This document shows positions 8,071-16,171 of a stretch of 64,000 nt of DNA, one piece after another. The notes beneath the pieces are model-generated. The model saw nothing but the letters and a program-made list of their open reading frames with translations. It had not been told where the DNA came from and ran no database searches. The position numbers and the translations under genes are program-made. Origin of the DNA: JBHIDJ01 sp046760105 (GTDB lineage Bacteria; Pseudomonadota; Gammaproteobacteria; Acidiferrobacterales; SPGG2); NCBI GenBank assembly GCA_046760105.1, contig JBHIDJ010000004.1, positions 1 through 64,000 of the forward strand, written 5' to 3'. Position 1 is the stretch's first letter; each line of letters opens with the position of its first letter.

Positions 8071-8877
8071 TTAGCCGTCTTGTTGCAAGAGGCGGTATTC
8101 ATTTAATACCTGTTTGAGGTAACGTGCCTTGGCGGTATCTTGAGGAAGTTCACCGGCGATCGTTTCGTAACGATTGATATTGTCTTCTCTTAATATCGGT
8201 AATAGTTGTCGGGCGACCGCCTGCGATGCATAGTGTCCACCGGTTTTCAGTGTTTCAATAAGAAAGTCATCGATTATGCGGTACGCGTTTGGGTAGCGCT
8301 GTAACTCGACCAATGCCAGTTCGAATAAATTCGCATCATGATGGTCTTTGAGCACGCCAATAATGGCTTCGGCATTTCCTTCTGCGGGCGGCATAGTCCC
8401 CATCAGAAGCAGCGCCTGTTCTTGTACATAGCCGTCAGGGAACCCGAGGAACACTCTGGCCGTGTCGGTTAATGGCCCTGCGTCGGGCGCTCCCTGATGA
8501 GCAAATTCGACCAACCGCCGCAGCCGTTGGGTCAGCTGCTGGGCAACGAAGAAATGCGCGCCACGCGTATCTGATTGCGGTATGACACAGCTGTCTTCGA
8601 CGTAACATGTTTTATATTCGATGAGCTCGCTCAAAAGACTTTCGATTTCAGGTGTTGGGGTTTCGGCCGTCTTTAATCTCTCGACTGTTGCTGCTTTCTC
8701 AACCGTCGTCGGTTGCGCGACTGACTTCGTGTTGGCGATACTCTGCTGTGGCATTTCCAGCTCGGGGGTTGGACTCTCCGACATATCTGTCAGATAAGCC
8801 GATCTATTGGGAAGCGTAAACACCAGCAACGCAATGACCAAGGCGACGGCAATAACCAACACAAACCAGGGGTTCAT
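8071..8877 (-). CDS. Hypothetical single-pass membrane protein with an alpha-helical C-terminal domain
   Basis: From the ATG at 8877 the protein has 268 residues: an immediate membrane helix (NPWFVLVIAVALVIALLVF), a Ser/Thr/Pro-rich linker to about residue 90, and a helical C-terminal region whose repeated helix pairs (EQALLLMGTMPP, ANLFELALVELQRYPNAY) look HEAT-like. I do not recognise a family. The frame stays open upstream past a GTG at 9045 to about 9121, with several cysteines, so the start is uncertain. With the longer start the membrane helix would be internal, preceded by about 56 cytoplasmic residues. Function unknown. Confidence 0.65.
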   Translation of the reverse strand: MNPWFVLVIAVALVIALLVFTLPNRSAYLTDMSESPTPELEMPQQSIANTKSVAQPTTVEKAATVERLKTAETPTPEIESLLSELIEYKTCYVEDSCVIPQSDTRGAHFFVAQQLTQRLRRLVEFAHQGAPDAGPLTDTARVFLGFPDGYVQEQALLLMGTMPPAEGNAEAIIGVLKDHHDANLFELALVELQRYPNAYRIIDDFLIETLKTGGHYASQAVARQLLPILREDNINRYETIAGELPQDTAKARYLKQVLNEYRLLQQDG

Positions 8878-9264
8878 TGTGTTAATCCCAAATAATAAAG
8901 CGCTCTTCGATGCAACCCCCTGGTTACTGTCGGTGACGCGAACCTTTACCGAGCCATTAGCATTGTTGTCGAGTTCGGTAACTTTCGATCGGTGCCACTG
9001 GCAGCCAACACGCGCACACCAATTGTCATAGCGTCCGCCGATCACGTAACCGGTGCTGCGGCAGCTATTTTGTGCGCACTCTCTTAAAGAGGTCCGCCCG
9101 AGTGAGTTATAGTACGCCGGTTAGCGGAACCAACGTGCGGTCATGCGACGACCGGGTTATCTATGCTGATAGCCGGTAGCTGTTACCTATCACTTAGGGG
9201 CGCATTGAGCCGGCCTCTGTTAGATCACACAAGCAAATTATTTATCAACGTTATGTAAGCAGGC

Positions 9265-9735
9265 GTGACTAATACATTCAGTGTTGTCACGATAGATCCA
9301 ATGAGATTGCGCACAACCGATCCGTGGAGGTCGGCCGATGAGTATGGTCGCTCGCTAAGGGCGCTGACCATAAATTTATTGGTACGCGATATTGAGAATG
9401 CACTCGTCTTTCAACGCGAGGTACTTGGTGCGACCGTTGTCTACAGTGATCCTGATTTCGCTGTGTTAAAGGGATTCGATGCAGAATGGATGTTGCACGC
9501 CGATCACACCTATAGTGAGCATATATTGGGCCAAGTCGTTGCAGCAGCCAAACAACGTGGTGTAGGCATCGAGTTACGATTGCACAGCCGCGATCCTGAC
9601 GAGGCTGAGGCGGCGGCCCGACAGTTAGGTTTCAAGGTACTCGCCGTTGCTGCAGACAAACCACATGGGTTGCGTGAGGCGTTTCTCATGGATGCCGATG
9701 GTTATGTTTGGGTTCCAGATGTACATTTGAAATGA
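9265..9735 (+). CDS. VOC (glyoxalase/bleomycin-resistance) superfamily protein
   Basis: A 156-residue protein whose core runs from LRALTINLLVRDIENALVFQREVLGATVVYSDPDFAVLKG to LREAFLMDADGYVWVP: the paired beta-alpha-beta-beta-beta units of the VOC fold with the usual closing DADGYVW strand. VOC proteins include lyases, dioxygenases and drug-binding proteins; the metal ligands cannot be assigned with confidence, so the reaction is unknown. Start: GTG 9265 has a weak AGCAGG site; ATG 9301 is the alternative and removes 12 poorly conserved residues. Convergent with the MATE gene. Confidence 0.8.
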   Translation: MTNTFSVVTIDPMRLRTTDPWRSADEYGRSLRALTINLLVRDIENALVFQREVLGATVVYSDPDFAVLKGFDAEWMLHADHTYSEHILGQVVAAAKQRGVGIELRLHSRDPDEAEAAARQLGFKVLAVAADKPHGLREAFLMDADGYVWVPDVHLK

Positions 9736-9750
9736 CGGCGCAGCCGTTGC

Positions 9751-9780
9751 AGCTGCCGGCATGAGTACGGCCGGCTAGCT
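9751..9780. terminator. Hairpin between convergent VOC and MATE genes
   Basis: AGCTGCCGGC and GCCGGCTAGCT form a GC-rich stem around the nine-base loop at 9761-9769, in the 80 bp between two convergent stop codons. There is no clear T run on either side, so it is only a candidate bidirectional terminator. Confidence 0.4.
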
Positions 9781-9815
9781 CGGGCTGATTTGCCGATGCA
9801 AGCTATGCAACGGCG

Positions 9816-11138
9816 TCAGACCTTTATGGTGGCCCAGTTCCCGCGTACCCACAGGCAGGTAAAAACCACGGACTGCACGGCACGGTAACCGAACCACGCG
9901 AGCCACATGCTCAGCAAACCGAAGCCTAAATACGGTCCGACGAACCAAGCGAGCGGTAGGCCAAGGAGCCATTGCGACCCGACCGCAACCATCATAACCT
10001 GGCGCGCCGCACCAGCGCCAAGCAGCGCATTCATCAGGATGGTGGCGATGCCGTCTATCATGATGGTCGCTCCAGCCAGACGCAGCGGCGCGATGCCGAT
10101 GTTGAGGACGGCGGGGTCGTGGATAAACCCGGCCAGTAGCACTTGTGGCATGATGACTGCCGGCAGACCGATCATCGTCATACTCACGCAAGCCACCGCT
10201 GCCACTTGCCAACCCCAGCGCCGAGCGTCCGTTGCATCGCCACGCCCCAGTGCCTCGCTCACCAGGGACAGCGCTGCCAAACCAAGTCCGATGCTGGGGA
10301 GAATCGCGACGAGCAACAGGTTCACCAACACATTGGAGGCGGCCACCTCGGCGGTACCGACCTGGCCGATAATCCAGAAAAAGGCGGTGATTCCGGTCGC
10401 GAATAAAAACTGCTGAACCGCGGACGGAACCGAAAGCCGAAGCATTGCGGTCATCGTCTGGCGGTTGGGGACATGATGGAGAAAGCCCTGGCCGCGCGCC
10501 AGTCTTAAGGCAAAAACTACATAAAACGCGGTACCGATATACGTGGCAATGGTGGTACCGAGCCCGGCACCCAGCGTCCCCAGCGCCGGCAAGCCAAACT
10601 TGCCGAAAATCAATATGTAATTGAGGACGATGTTTGTACTGTGCATGATAAGCAGCGTACGCAGATACAAACGGGTCATGCTGACACCCGTCCAGTAGCC
10701 GCGGAAGGCGAAGTTCATCCCGACCGCAACGATCGCCAACAATCGTGCCTGCAAATAGGGAACCCCCTCCGCGACCACGGCCGAGTCGCGATTGAGGAAG
10801 GGAAAGAGCTGGGGCGCCAAGGGGAAAAGCACGAGCGAGATCGCTAAGCCGATCAACACTGCCAACAATAGACCGCCGTTCAACGGCACCGCGGTCTCGG
10901 CGGTACGGCTTTCGCCCACCCGGCGCGCCGTCATGGCCTGAACACCCGAGGACAAACCCATAACAATGGCCATGGCCATGAAGTTGGCATAACTGGCTAC
11001 GCCGACAGCGGCTAGGGCGCTCGGACCGAGCACACCGACCATGGCCGTGTCTACGAGGTTTAAGATGTTCTGCGAGATCATGCCGCCGATGATCGGCAAG
11101 GCGAGGTTGACAATGGTTTGTAGCCGTCGGCGTTCCAA
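9816..11138 (-). CDS. MATE-family multidrug/sodium (or proton) antiporter
   Basis: 440 residues with about twelve hydrophobic helices in two similar halves. The first half begins with PIIGGMISQNILNLVDTAMVGVLGPSALAAVG, the hallmark of NorM/DinF-type MATE transporters; the Asp in NLVDTAMVG is a conserved functional position. The protein exports cationic drugs or metabolites from the inner membrane using an ion gradient. Length is normal for the family. The long antisense-looking frame that covers the same bases (9775-11148) is a shadow. Single-gene unit. Confidence 0.92.
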   Translation of the reverse strand: MERRRLQTIVNLALPIIGGMISQNILNLVDTAMVGVLGPSALAAVGVASYANFMAMAIVMGLSSGVQAMTARRVGESRTAETAVPLNGGLLLAVLIGLAISLVLFPLAPQLFPFLNRDSAVVAEGVPYLQARLLAIVAVGMNFAFRGYWTGVSMTRLYLRTLLIMHSTNIVLNYILIFGKFGLPALGTLGAGLGTTIATYIGTAFYVVFALRLARGQGFLHHVPNRQTMTAMLRLSVPSAVQQFLFATGITAFFWIIGQVGTAEVAASNVLVNLLLVAILPSIGLGLAALSLVSEALGRGDATDARRWGWQVAAVACVSMTMIGLPAVIMPQVLLAGFIHDPAVLNIGIAPLRLAGATIMIDGIATILMNALLGAGAARQVMMVAVGSQWLLGLPLAWFVGPYLGFGLLSMWLAWFGYRAVQSVVFTCLWVRGNWATIKV

Positions 11139-11413
11139 GAAAAGTCACTCTTTAGTTTGACAAACGTTACTCATATAACGGCAATGCAAGATGTCGATCG
11201 ATTATCCAGATTATCTGAAAATAAGACAGCAAAGCACGACTGAAGAAAGCTAACGCGGATTGAAATGGAGAGCCAACGGCTAAACAATAATGCCGCCTTG
11301 AATAGGCGTATACCAGCGGTGACCGCGCTATTAGCGACAACGCGAAGTGTGCTGCCCGTTAGAGGTGTGCGGCCGCGCTAAGCCTAGTCGATGTCGACAG
11401 TCCCCAACCCACC

Positions 11414-12058
11414 ATGAAAGCCGCAATCTTTGACATGGACGGTGTGTTAATTGATTCTGAGCCGTTTTGGCGGCGAGCAGAAAAGGAGGTCTTTGGTCAG
11501 GTCGGAGTCAGGCTTAGCGACGAGATGTGTGAGCAAACGATGGGCTACCGGATAGATGACGTTGTAGCGCATTGGTATCAACGCCAGCCGTGGCAAGGCA
11601 AGTCACTTAGACAGGTAGAAGCCGAGATTACGAGTAAGGTCGTGGCCCTAATCAGAGGCCATGGGCTACCGATGGATGGCGTGTACGAGATATTGCACAT
11701 ATTGAAAGAGAACGATTTTAGGCTCGGGTTGGCTTCATCCTCCTCGATGATGTTGATTGACGCAACGGTGGAAAAACTTAGGATTCGAGCCGTGTTCGAT
11801 GCGGTGTGCACGGCGACGGAAGAACGGGCTGGTAAGCCCGATCCAGCAGTGTATTTGACGGCGGCTAACCGATTAGGTGTCGAATCCAAAGAATGTATCG
11901 TGTTCGAAGATTCGATTTCGGGGGTACGTGCCGCCAAGGCGGCCGATATGTGGACCGTCGCTATACCGCCACCTAACCTGTGGGAGGATCATCGCTTCGA
12001 CGCCGCCGATCTCAAGCTGAGATCGCTTCAGCATTTCAAGCTGTCAATGTTAGGCTAG
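11414..12058 (+). CDS. hxpB: HAD-superfamily sugar phosphatase, HxpB (YniC)-like
   Basis: 214 residues, class IA HAD phosphatase. Seen: FDMDGVLIDSEP (nucleophile Asp7 and acid/base Asp9), LASSSS (motif II), GKPDP (motif III lysine) and FEDSISGVRAAKAADM (motif IV). The cap segment GYRIDDVVAHWYQRQPWQGKS is strikingly like that of E. coli YniC/HxpB, which dephosphorylates hexitol-6-phosphates and 2-deoxyglucose-6-phosphate. Cytosolic. Starts at the ATG at 11414; no strong ribosome site is visible. It stands alone. Confidence 0.88.
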   Translation: MKAAIFDMDGVLIDSEPFWRRAEKEVFGQVGVRLSDEMCEQTMGYRIDDVVAHWYQRQPWQGKSLRQVEAEITSKVVALIRGHGLPMDGVYEILHILKENDFRLGLASSSSMMLIDATVEKLRIRAVFDAVCTATEERAGKPDPAVYLTAANRLGVESKECIVFEDSISGVRAAKAADMWTVAIPPPNLWEDHRFDAADLKLRSLQHFKLSMLG

Positions 12059-12137
12059 TATGTCGGTCGTCTTGGTGTACCCAATGAGCATGAAGCCTTC
12101 CTCGCGCCTGAGACAATAATCACGAAATAGTGCGTTT

Positions 12138-12785
12138 TTGACCACTCACAAGAAACCGTTGACCCTCAACGAAGCCACCCTCGTAGACGGTGTCACGCGG
12201 CTATGCGACCGCGATGCAGATCTAAGAAGTATTTTCGTCAGGTGGGGACATCCACCGATGTGGGCACGTGAACCGGGATTCCCCACCCTCCTGTATATCA
12301 TCCTGGAGCAACAGGTCTCACTTGCATCAGCCAGAGCGGCATATGATCGGCTCGTTGAAACCATCGGGGTACCCACCCCGGAAGCATTTCTCGATGTGTC
12401 CGACGGCAGCCTGAAAGCGATCGGTTTCAGTCGCCAGAAGGCCCGCTACTGCCGGCTATTGGCGGAATCGATCCTGATCAGGAAGCTTGATTTAGCTACG
12501 TTGACTGCTCTCTCTGATGACGCCGTACGATCTGAATTGACATCGATCAAGGGCATTGGTCCTTGGACTGCAGACATTTATTTATTGATGGCGCTGCGTC
12601 GGCCCGACATTTGGCCAACGGGCGATATGGCCTTGGCGACGGCGGTGCGGAGGGTCAAAGGATTAGATTCACGACCCTCGCCGAATGAACTTAACATCAT
12701 AGCGGCAAACTGGAGACCATGGAGATCGGTTGCTGCACGTCTTCTTTGGCACTACTACTTAAGCGAATCGGATGTGCGGATTTAA
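12138..12785 (+). CDS. DNA-3-methyladenine glycosylase, AlkA-like HhH-GPD enzyme
   Basis: 215 residues with an HhH-GPD core: EQQVSLASARAAYDRL (first helices), the helix-hairpin-helix LTSIKGIGPWTADIYLL, and the catalytic aspartate in GDMALATAVRRV. It has no AlkA N-terminal beta domain and no 4Fe-4S cysteines, so it belongs with the short AlkA/MagIII-type alkylbase glycosylases that start base excision repair of 3-methyladenine and related lesions. The listed start is a TTG (12138); no nearer ATG keeps the N-terminal helix, so the start is moderately uncertain. Single gene. Confidence 0.87.
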   Translation: MTTHKKPLTLNEATLVDGVTRLCDRDADLRSIFVRWGHPPMWAREPGFPTLLYIILEQQVSLASARAAYDRLVETIGVPTPEAFLDVSDGSLKAIGFSRQKARYCRLLAESILIRKLDLATLTALSDDAVRSELTSIKGIGPWTADIYLLMALRRPDIWPTGDMALATAVRRVKGLDSRPSPNELNIIAANWRPWRSVAARLLWHYYLSESDVRI

Positions 12786-12890
12786 AGCTTCAAAAAAGAA
12801 GGATGTTCAAGAATCCACGCAAAAAAAGAAACGCTATGGCGTTCTCGGTCTTCATGGTGTATCTGGCAAGCAGATTCGGAGGTCAACCTG

Positions 12891-14336
12891 ATGACTAAAC
12901 CCAAACAGGGGCACATGACGCCAGAGGAGTTCACACGCTGCGGATATGCGGTCATTGACTGGGTTGCTCGTTACATGCGGGAACTTGAGCAGCACCCCGT
13001 ATTGTCGCAGGTACAGCCGGGCGAGGTCCGACAAAAACTCCCGCCACACCCTCCGGAGCACGGCGAGCCCTTTGAAGTGATACTTGGGGATTTGGATAAA
13101 GTCATTTTGCCAGGCGTGACCCACTGGCAGTCACCAAACTTTTTCGCCTACTTTCCTGCCAGCACGTCGGGACCATCGATCTTGGGTGATTTAGTGTCCT
13201 CGGGCCTCGGCGTGCAGGGCATGCTCTGGGCGACAAGCCCCGCGTGTACCGAACTTGAGACCCACGTACTGGACTGGCTCGTCGAGATGCTTGGCTTACC
13301 TGCAAAGTTCGACTCAACGAATAGCGGTGGCGGTGTTATTCAGGACACGGCCTCTAGCGCATCGCTATGTGCACTGCTAGCGGCGCGCGAGCGCACGACC
13401 GATTTTCAAACCAATGAACGCGGGATCGACCGCCCTCTTACCGCATTCACGTCCACGCAGGCGCACTCGTCTATTGAGAAGGCCGTAAAGATCGCTGGTA
13501 TCGGTCGTGACAATTTGAGAATGGTCGAGGTGGATGAGGCCTACACCATGCGCCCGGAGGCTTTGGAGGGTGCCATCGTCAAAGATCGTAAGTCTGGACG
13601 CATTCCTTTTTTTGTCACAGCGACGGTCGGCACGACCTCATCGACGGGAATCGATTCTATCCGCAAGATCGGCGACATCTGTCAGCGTGAAGACATATGG
13701 CTGCACGTGGACGCGGCACACGCGGGAACCGCCGCTTTGTGTCCGGAGTTCCGTTGGATTCAAGACGGTCTGGAGCTTGCGGACAGCTACTGCTTCAATC
13801 CGCACAAATGGATGCTCACGAACTTCGATTGCGATTGCTTATACGTCCGCGATCGCGCAGTGTTGATCAAGGCACTCAGCATTTTGCCTGAATACCTTAA
13901 GAACAAGGCAACGGAGTCAGGTGCGGTCTTCGATTACCGCGATTGGCAAATTCCGCTCGGACGGCGTTTCCGTGCGTTAAAGCTCTGGTTCGTGATTCGT
14001 CATTACGGGATAGAGGGACTGCGACAACACATCCGTGAGCATATTAAGCTGGCGCAGGAGTTTGCGAGTTGGGTCGAGGCCGACAGTAATTTCGTCTTGG
14101 CGGCGCCAACGCCTCTGAACCTCGTATGTTTTCGGCACGTTGGCGGTGACGAAGCCAATCAAAGGTTGATGGATGAACTCAACGCTTCCGGGAAGCTCTA
14201 CCTGACGCATACCAAATTGGGTGAGAACATAGTGCTGCGGATGGCCATTGGGGGCGCTTACACACAACGCCGTCATGTAGAGAGGGCATGGGATCTAATC
14301 CAGGCGACGGCCACAAGAATCACAAAGTCTCGATAA
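12891..14336 (+). CDS. PLP-dependent aromatic-L-amino-acid decarboxylase family protein
   Basis: 481 residues, full length for group II decarboxylases. Seen: PNFFAYFPASTSGPSILGD near the N-terminus, HVDAAHAGTAALCPEFR in the substrate and cofactor region, and the PLP Schiff-base lysine in FNPHKWMLTNFDCDC. This pattern is that of animal and bacterial aromatic amino acid decarboxylases (DOPA, tryptophan, phenylalanine or tyrosine to the amine and CO2) rather than glutamate or histidine decarboxylases. The exact substrate cannot be read from sequence. ATG 12891 follows a GGAGG site. It stands alone, with no amine transporter beside it. Confidence 0.9.
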   Translation: MTKPKQGHMTPEEFTRCGYAVIDWVARYMRELEQHPVLSQVQPGEVRQKLPPHPPEHGEPFEVILGDLDKVILPGVTHWQSPNFFAYFPASTSGPSILGDLVSSGLGVQGMLWATSPACTELETHVLDWLVEMLGLPAKFDSTNSGGGVIQDTASSASLCALLAARERTTDFQTNERGIDRPLTAFTSTQAHSSIEKAVKIAGIGRDNLRMVEVDEAYTMRPEALEGAIVKDRKSGRIPFFVTATVGTTSSTGIDSIRKIGDICQREDIWLHVDAAHAGTAALCPEFRWIQDGLELADSYCFNPHKWMLTNFDCDCLYVRDRAVLIKALSILPEYLKNKATESGAVFDYRDWQIPLGRRFRALKLWFVIRHYGIEGLRQHIREHIKLAQEFASWVEADSNFVLAAPTPLNLVCFRHVGGDEANQRLMDELNASGKLYLTHTKLGENIVLRMAIGGAYTQRRHVERAWDLIQATATRITKSR

Positions 14337-14642
14337 TTAAACCGTTAATGAGATAACTATAAAACTCCTGTTGAGTGAGGTTTGTGCTGTGGCTATTGAA
14401 GCCACGGCGCTATCGTTCTCATTCCGCCGCCTCACAACCAGACAAGATTCGTCCCTACAGACCCAGGCAGCCGCTGTCGGCAAATACCACCGGCACGGTG
14501 CCGCACGGCTGGTTCTATATTGCCTTCATCGGCATCTCTAACGAAATGGCGGGGTGATGACTCGCATCTGCCGTAGGATAGGCTATAAGAAGTAAGTGGA
14601 GCGGGTCTTATAGTGACGTTTTGATGTCATAGGGGATCACAA
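14337..14642. other. Non-coding gap with one small hairpin
   Basis: About 306 bp between the decarboxylase and the lipoprotein gene. A six-base-pair hairpin (GTGGCT / AGCCAC) sits near 14394-14410 and could aid termination, but no T run follows. The 60-codon frame at 14375-14557 has no ribosome site or recognisable family and I do not call it a gene. Otherwise nothing supported. Confidence 0.5.
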
Positions 14643-15062
14643 ATGCACGCGTACAGGCTTTTATTCATAGCGCTATTCGCGGTGTCCGCGACTGGCTGTG
14701 CAACTCATTTAATGACCTCCGGCCGTGTGGTGGTGAAGGATGAAAATAACGTGATCGATGTCAGCTTCAACGATCACGATCGTAGACTGATCCACGAGTA
14801 CTACCACAGTCACAAGAAGCACAAAGGAAAAAAGAAGATGCCCCCAGGGCTGGCGAAACGCGGTGATAATCTCCCACCGGGTTTAGCGAAACGGGACGTC
14901 TTACCGCCCGGACTTCAGAGCCGCGCTCTGCCAGCTGACCTAGAAATGCAGTTGACTCCGTTGTCTAATTCGTATGTGCGCGTTCGTATTGGGGCAGATG
15001 TAGTGCTGTTAGATCGGAAGACGCGAGTCGTGTTTGACGTAATTTATGGCGTCGCGAGTTAA
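14643..15062 (+). CDS. Lipoprotein with PPGLAKR repeats, RcnB/CigR-like
   Basis: 139 residues. A lipoprotein signal peptide ends in the lipobox SATGC, so the mature protein starts at that cysteine and is membrane-anchored. A basic stretch (HKKHKGKKK) is followed by three diverged copies of PPGLAKR/PPGLQSR and a C-terminal beta-rich segment ending VLLDRKTRVVFDVIYGV. Proline-glycine-leucine repeats followed by such a strand pair occur in RcnB/YraI-type periplasmic proteins and in the anti-virulence regulator CigR; I infer membership of that loose group. The molecular role is unknown. Single gene, convergent with the TPR gene. Confidence 0.75.
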   Translation: MHAYRLLFIALFAVSATGCATHLMTSGRVVVKDENNVIDVSFNDHDRRLIHEYYHSHKKHKGKKKMPPGLAKRGDNLPPGLAKRDVLPPGLQSRALPADLEMQLTPLSNSYVRVRIGADVVLLDRKTRVVFDVIYGVAS

Positions 15063-15090
15063 CGCGTAGTAGGCGCTTCGTCCAACAAGA

Positions 15091-15129
15091 GTCGTCACTG
15101 TAGACGACATTTTGCTGTAATTCAGCAAA
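15091..15129. terminator. Two adjacent hairpins between convergent genes
   Basis: GTCGTC-ACTGTA-GACGAC (15091-15108) is followed by ATTTT, and then TTTGCTG-TAATT-CAGCAAA (15111-15129). They fill the 70 bp between the stop codons of the lipoprotein gene and the TPR gene, which fits a bidirectional terminator. Confidence 0.5.
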
Positions 15130-15133
15130 GCGA

Positions 15134-15445
15134 TCACCTCTTTAATCGCTTCAAGAAAACTCGCATCTCTTTTGCCGCCTGAACATCCCCCTTCTCTTCG
15201 GCCACACGGATACCGCTTTCATAGGCCTCGATGGCTTCTGCATTTTGTCCACTTGAAGCCAGTGCTTTGCCGAGCAAGTTCCATGCAGCCGAGTAGTTTG
15301 GGTCGAATTCTACCGCCCTTCGCAAATGTTCAGCTGCAGTCTCGTATTCTTTTGTTTTCAAATATTCGCCGCCCAGGCCGTAGCGCAGCAACGCGTTGTC
15401 TTGTCCACTACGGAGCATCGTCTCAAGATTATCGATCAATGCCAC
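15134..15445 (-). CDS. Small tetratricopeptide-repeat protein
   Basis: 103 residues forming two to three TPR units (ALLRYGLGGEYLKTKEYETAAEHLRRAVEFDP, then AAWNLLGKALASSGQNAEAIEAYESGI). There is no signal peptide or membrane helix, so it is cytosolic. TPRs bind peptides or helices of partner proteins; the partner is not evident. Ends convergent to the lipoprotein gene; the GFA-family gene lies 36 bp upstream on the same strand and may share a transcript. Confidence 0.8.
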   Translation of the reverse strand: MALIDNLETMLRSGQDNALLRYGLGGEYLKTKEYETAAEHLRRAVEFDPNYSAAWNLLGKALASSGQNAEAIEAYESGIRVAEEKGDVQAAKEMRVFLKRLKR

Positions 15446-15481
15446 GAGTCCAGTCCTTAGAGATTGGTGGCTGCCGGATTT

Positions 15482-15883
15482 CTAGCTAGACATCCCCTCT
15501 TTGAAGCGAGGAAGGTCATCCAATATCTCGTACCAAGGCGCTTTATGGCTTACCCAAATGTGTGCCTCCGGCCGCTGTCCGGGAGCCGTGTCCAGCGTAC
15601 CGATCCTGAGAATCACCACCTCTGGCTCCGAGTGCAATCGGGCAAAGACATGGGATCCGCAAACTCGGCAGAAACAGCGCTCCTTGCCTGGCGAGGACTC
15701 GTACGCTGCGAGAGAATCGGCTCCTGACACGAGTCGAAAGTGTTCCCGTCGCACTTGGGCACTTGAACCATACACCGTCCCGTGTACTTTGCGACAGGTG
15801 TGACAATGACAGTGGACAAAACCATCAAGTGGGCCATTGATTTCATACTTTACGGCTCTACAGAGACAACTTCCGGTCAGCAT
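15482..15883 (-). CDS. GFA (CENP-V/glutathione-dependent formaldehyde-activating) family zinc protein
   Basis: 133 residues with all zinc-binding cysteines of the GFA fold: GSCLCRAVKYE, then HCHCHTCRK, then CFCRVCGSHVF. Family members include Gfa of Paracoccus, proposed to catalyse S-hydroxymethylglutathione formation, but most, including this one, are functionally untested. Cytosolic. No formaldehyde dehydrogenase gene is nearby, so a formaldehyde role is not supported by context. Confidence 0.87.
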   Translation of the reverse strand: MLTGSCLCRAVKYEINGPLDGFVHCHCHTCRKVHGTVYGSSAQVRREHFRLVSGADSLAAYESSPGKERCFCRVCGSHVFARLHSEPEVVILRIGTLDTAPGQRPEAHIWVSHKAPWYEILDDLPRFKEGMSS

Positions 15884-16171
15884 GGTTTTCTCCTCCGCTA
15901 AGACGCCTTGCAGGATGATCTCCTTTAGGAGCGAATGCCAGGACTAAATACATGACGCGAAACCGATTGCCCTTAATTTTTTCATAAGCTTTCGATCTTT
16001 CAGCATGCATATAAAGGCCATTGCTGTTGGCAATAGTAGGGCAAACCAATGCGATAAGAGTGCCTCCAACAACCCCGATTATCACTAACACGATTGAGGG
16101 AATCGTTAGGGGGCTTAGGACCTCGCTAGCCAGCTCACACGCCCTACTTAGTGGCAGTATAGTGGCTTGAC
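15884..16171. other. Gap upstream of the GFA gene
   Basis: About 290 bp. A minus-strand frame (15858-16091, 77 codons, hydrophobic N-terminus) overlaps the GFA gene start and has no ribosome site; it could be a small membrane protein but I do not call it. Nothing else is supported here. The structured repeat starts immediately after. Confidence 0.4.

Noticed and set aside
9775..11148. 457-codon minus-strand open frame over the MATE gene
   Set aside because: It is a shifted frame of the MATE gene on the same strand; composition is Arg/His/Pro-rich and not membrane-like, while 9816-11138 gives a complete MATE protein.
14375..14557. 60-codon plus-strand frame after the decarboxylase
   Set aside because: No ribosome site, no recognisable family and odd composition.
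15858..16091. 77-codon minus-strand frame with a hydrophobic start
   Set aside because: Overlaps the GFA start codon, lacks a ribosome site and its second half is not protein-like. A small membrane protein cannot be excluded.
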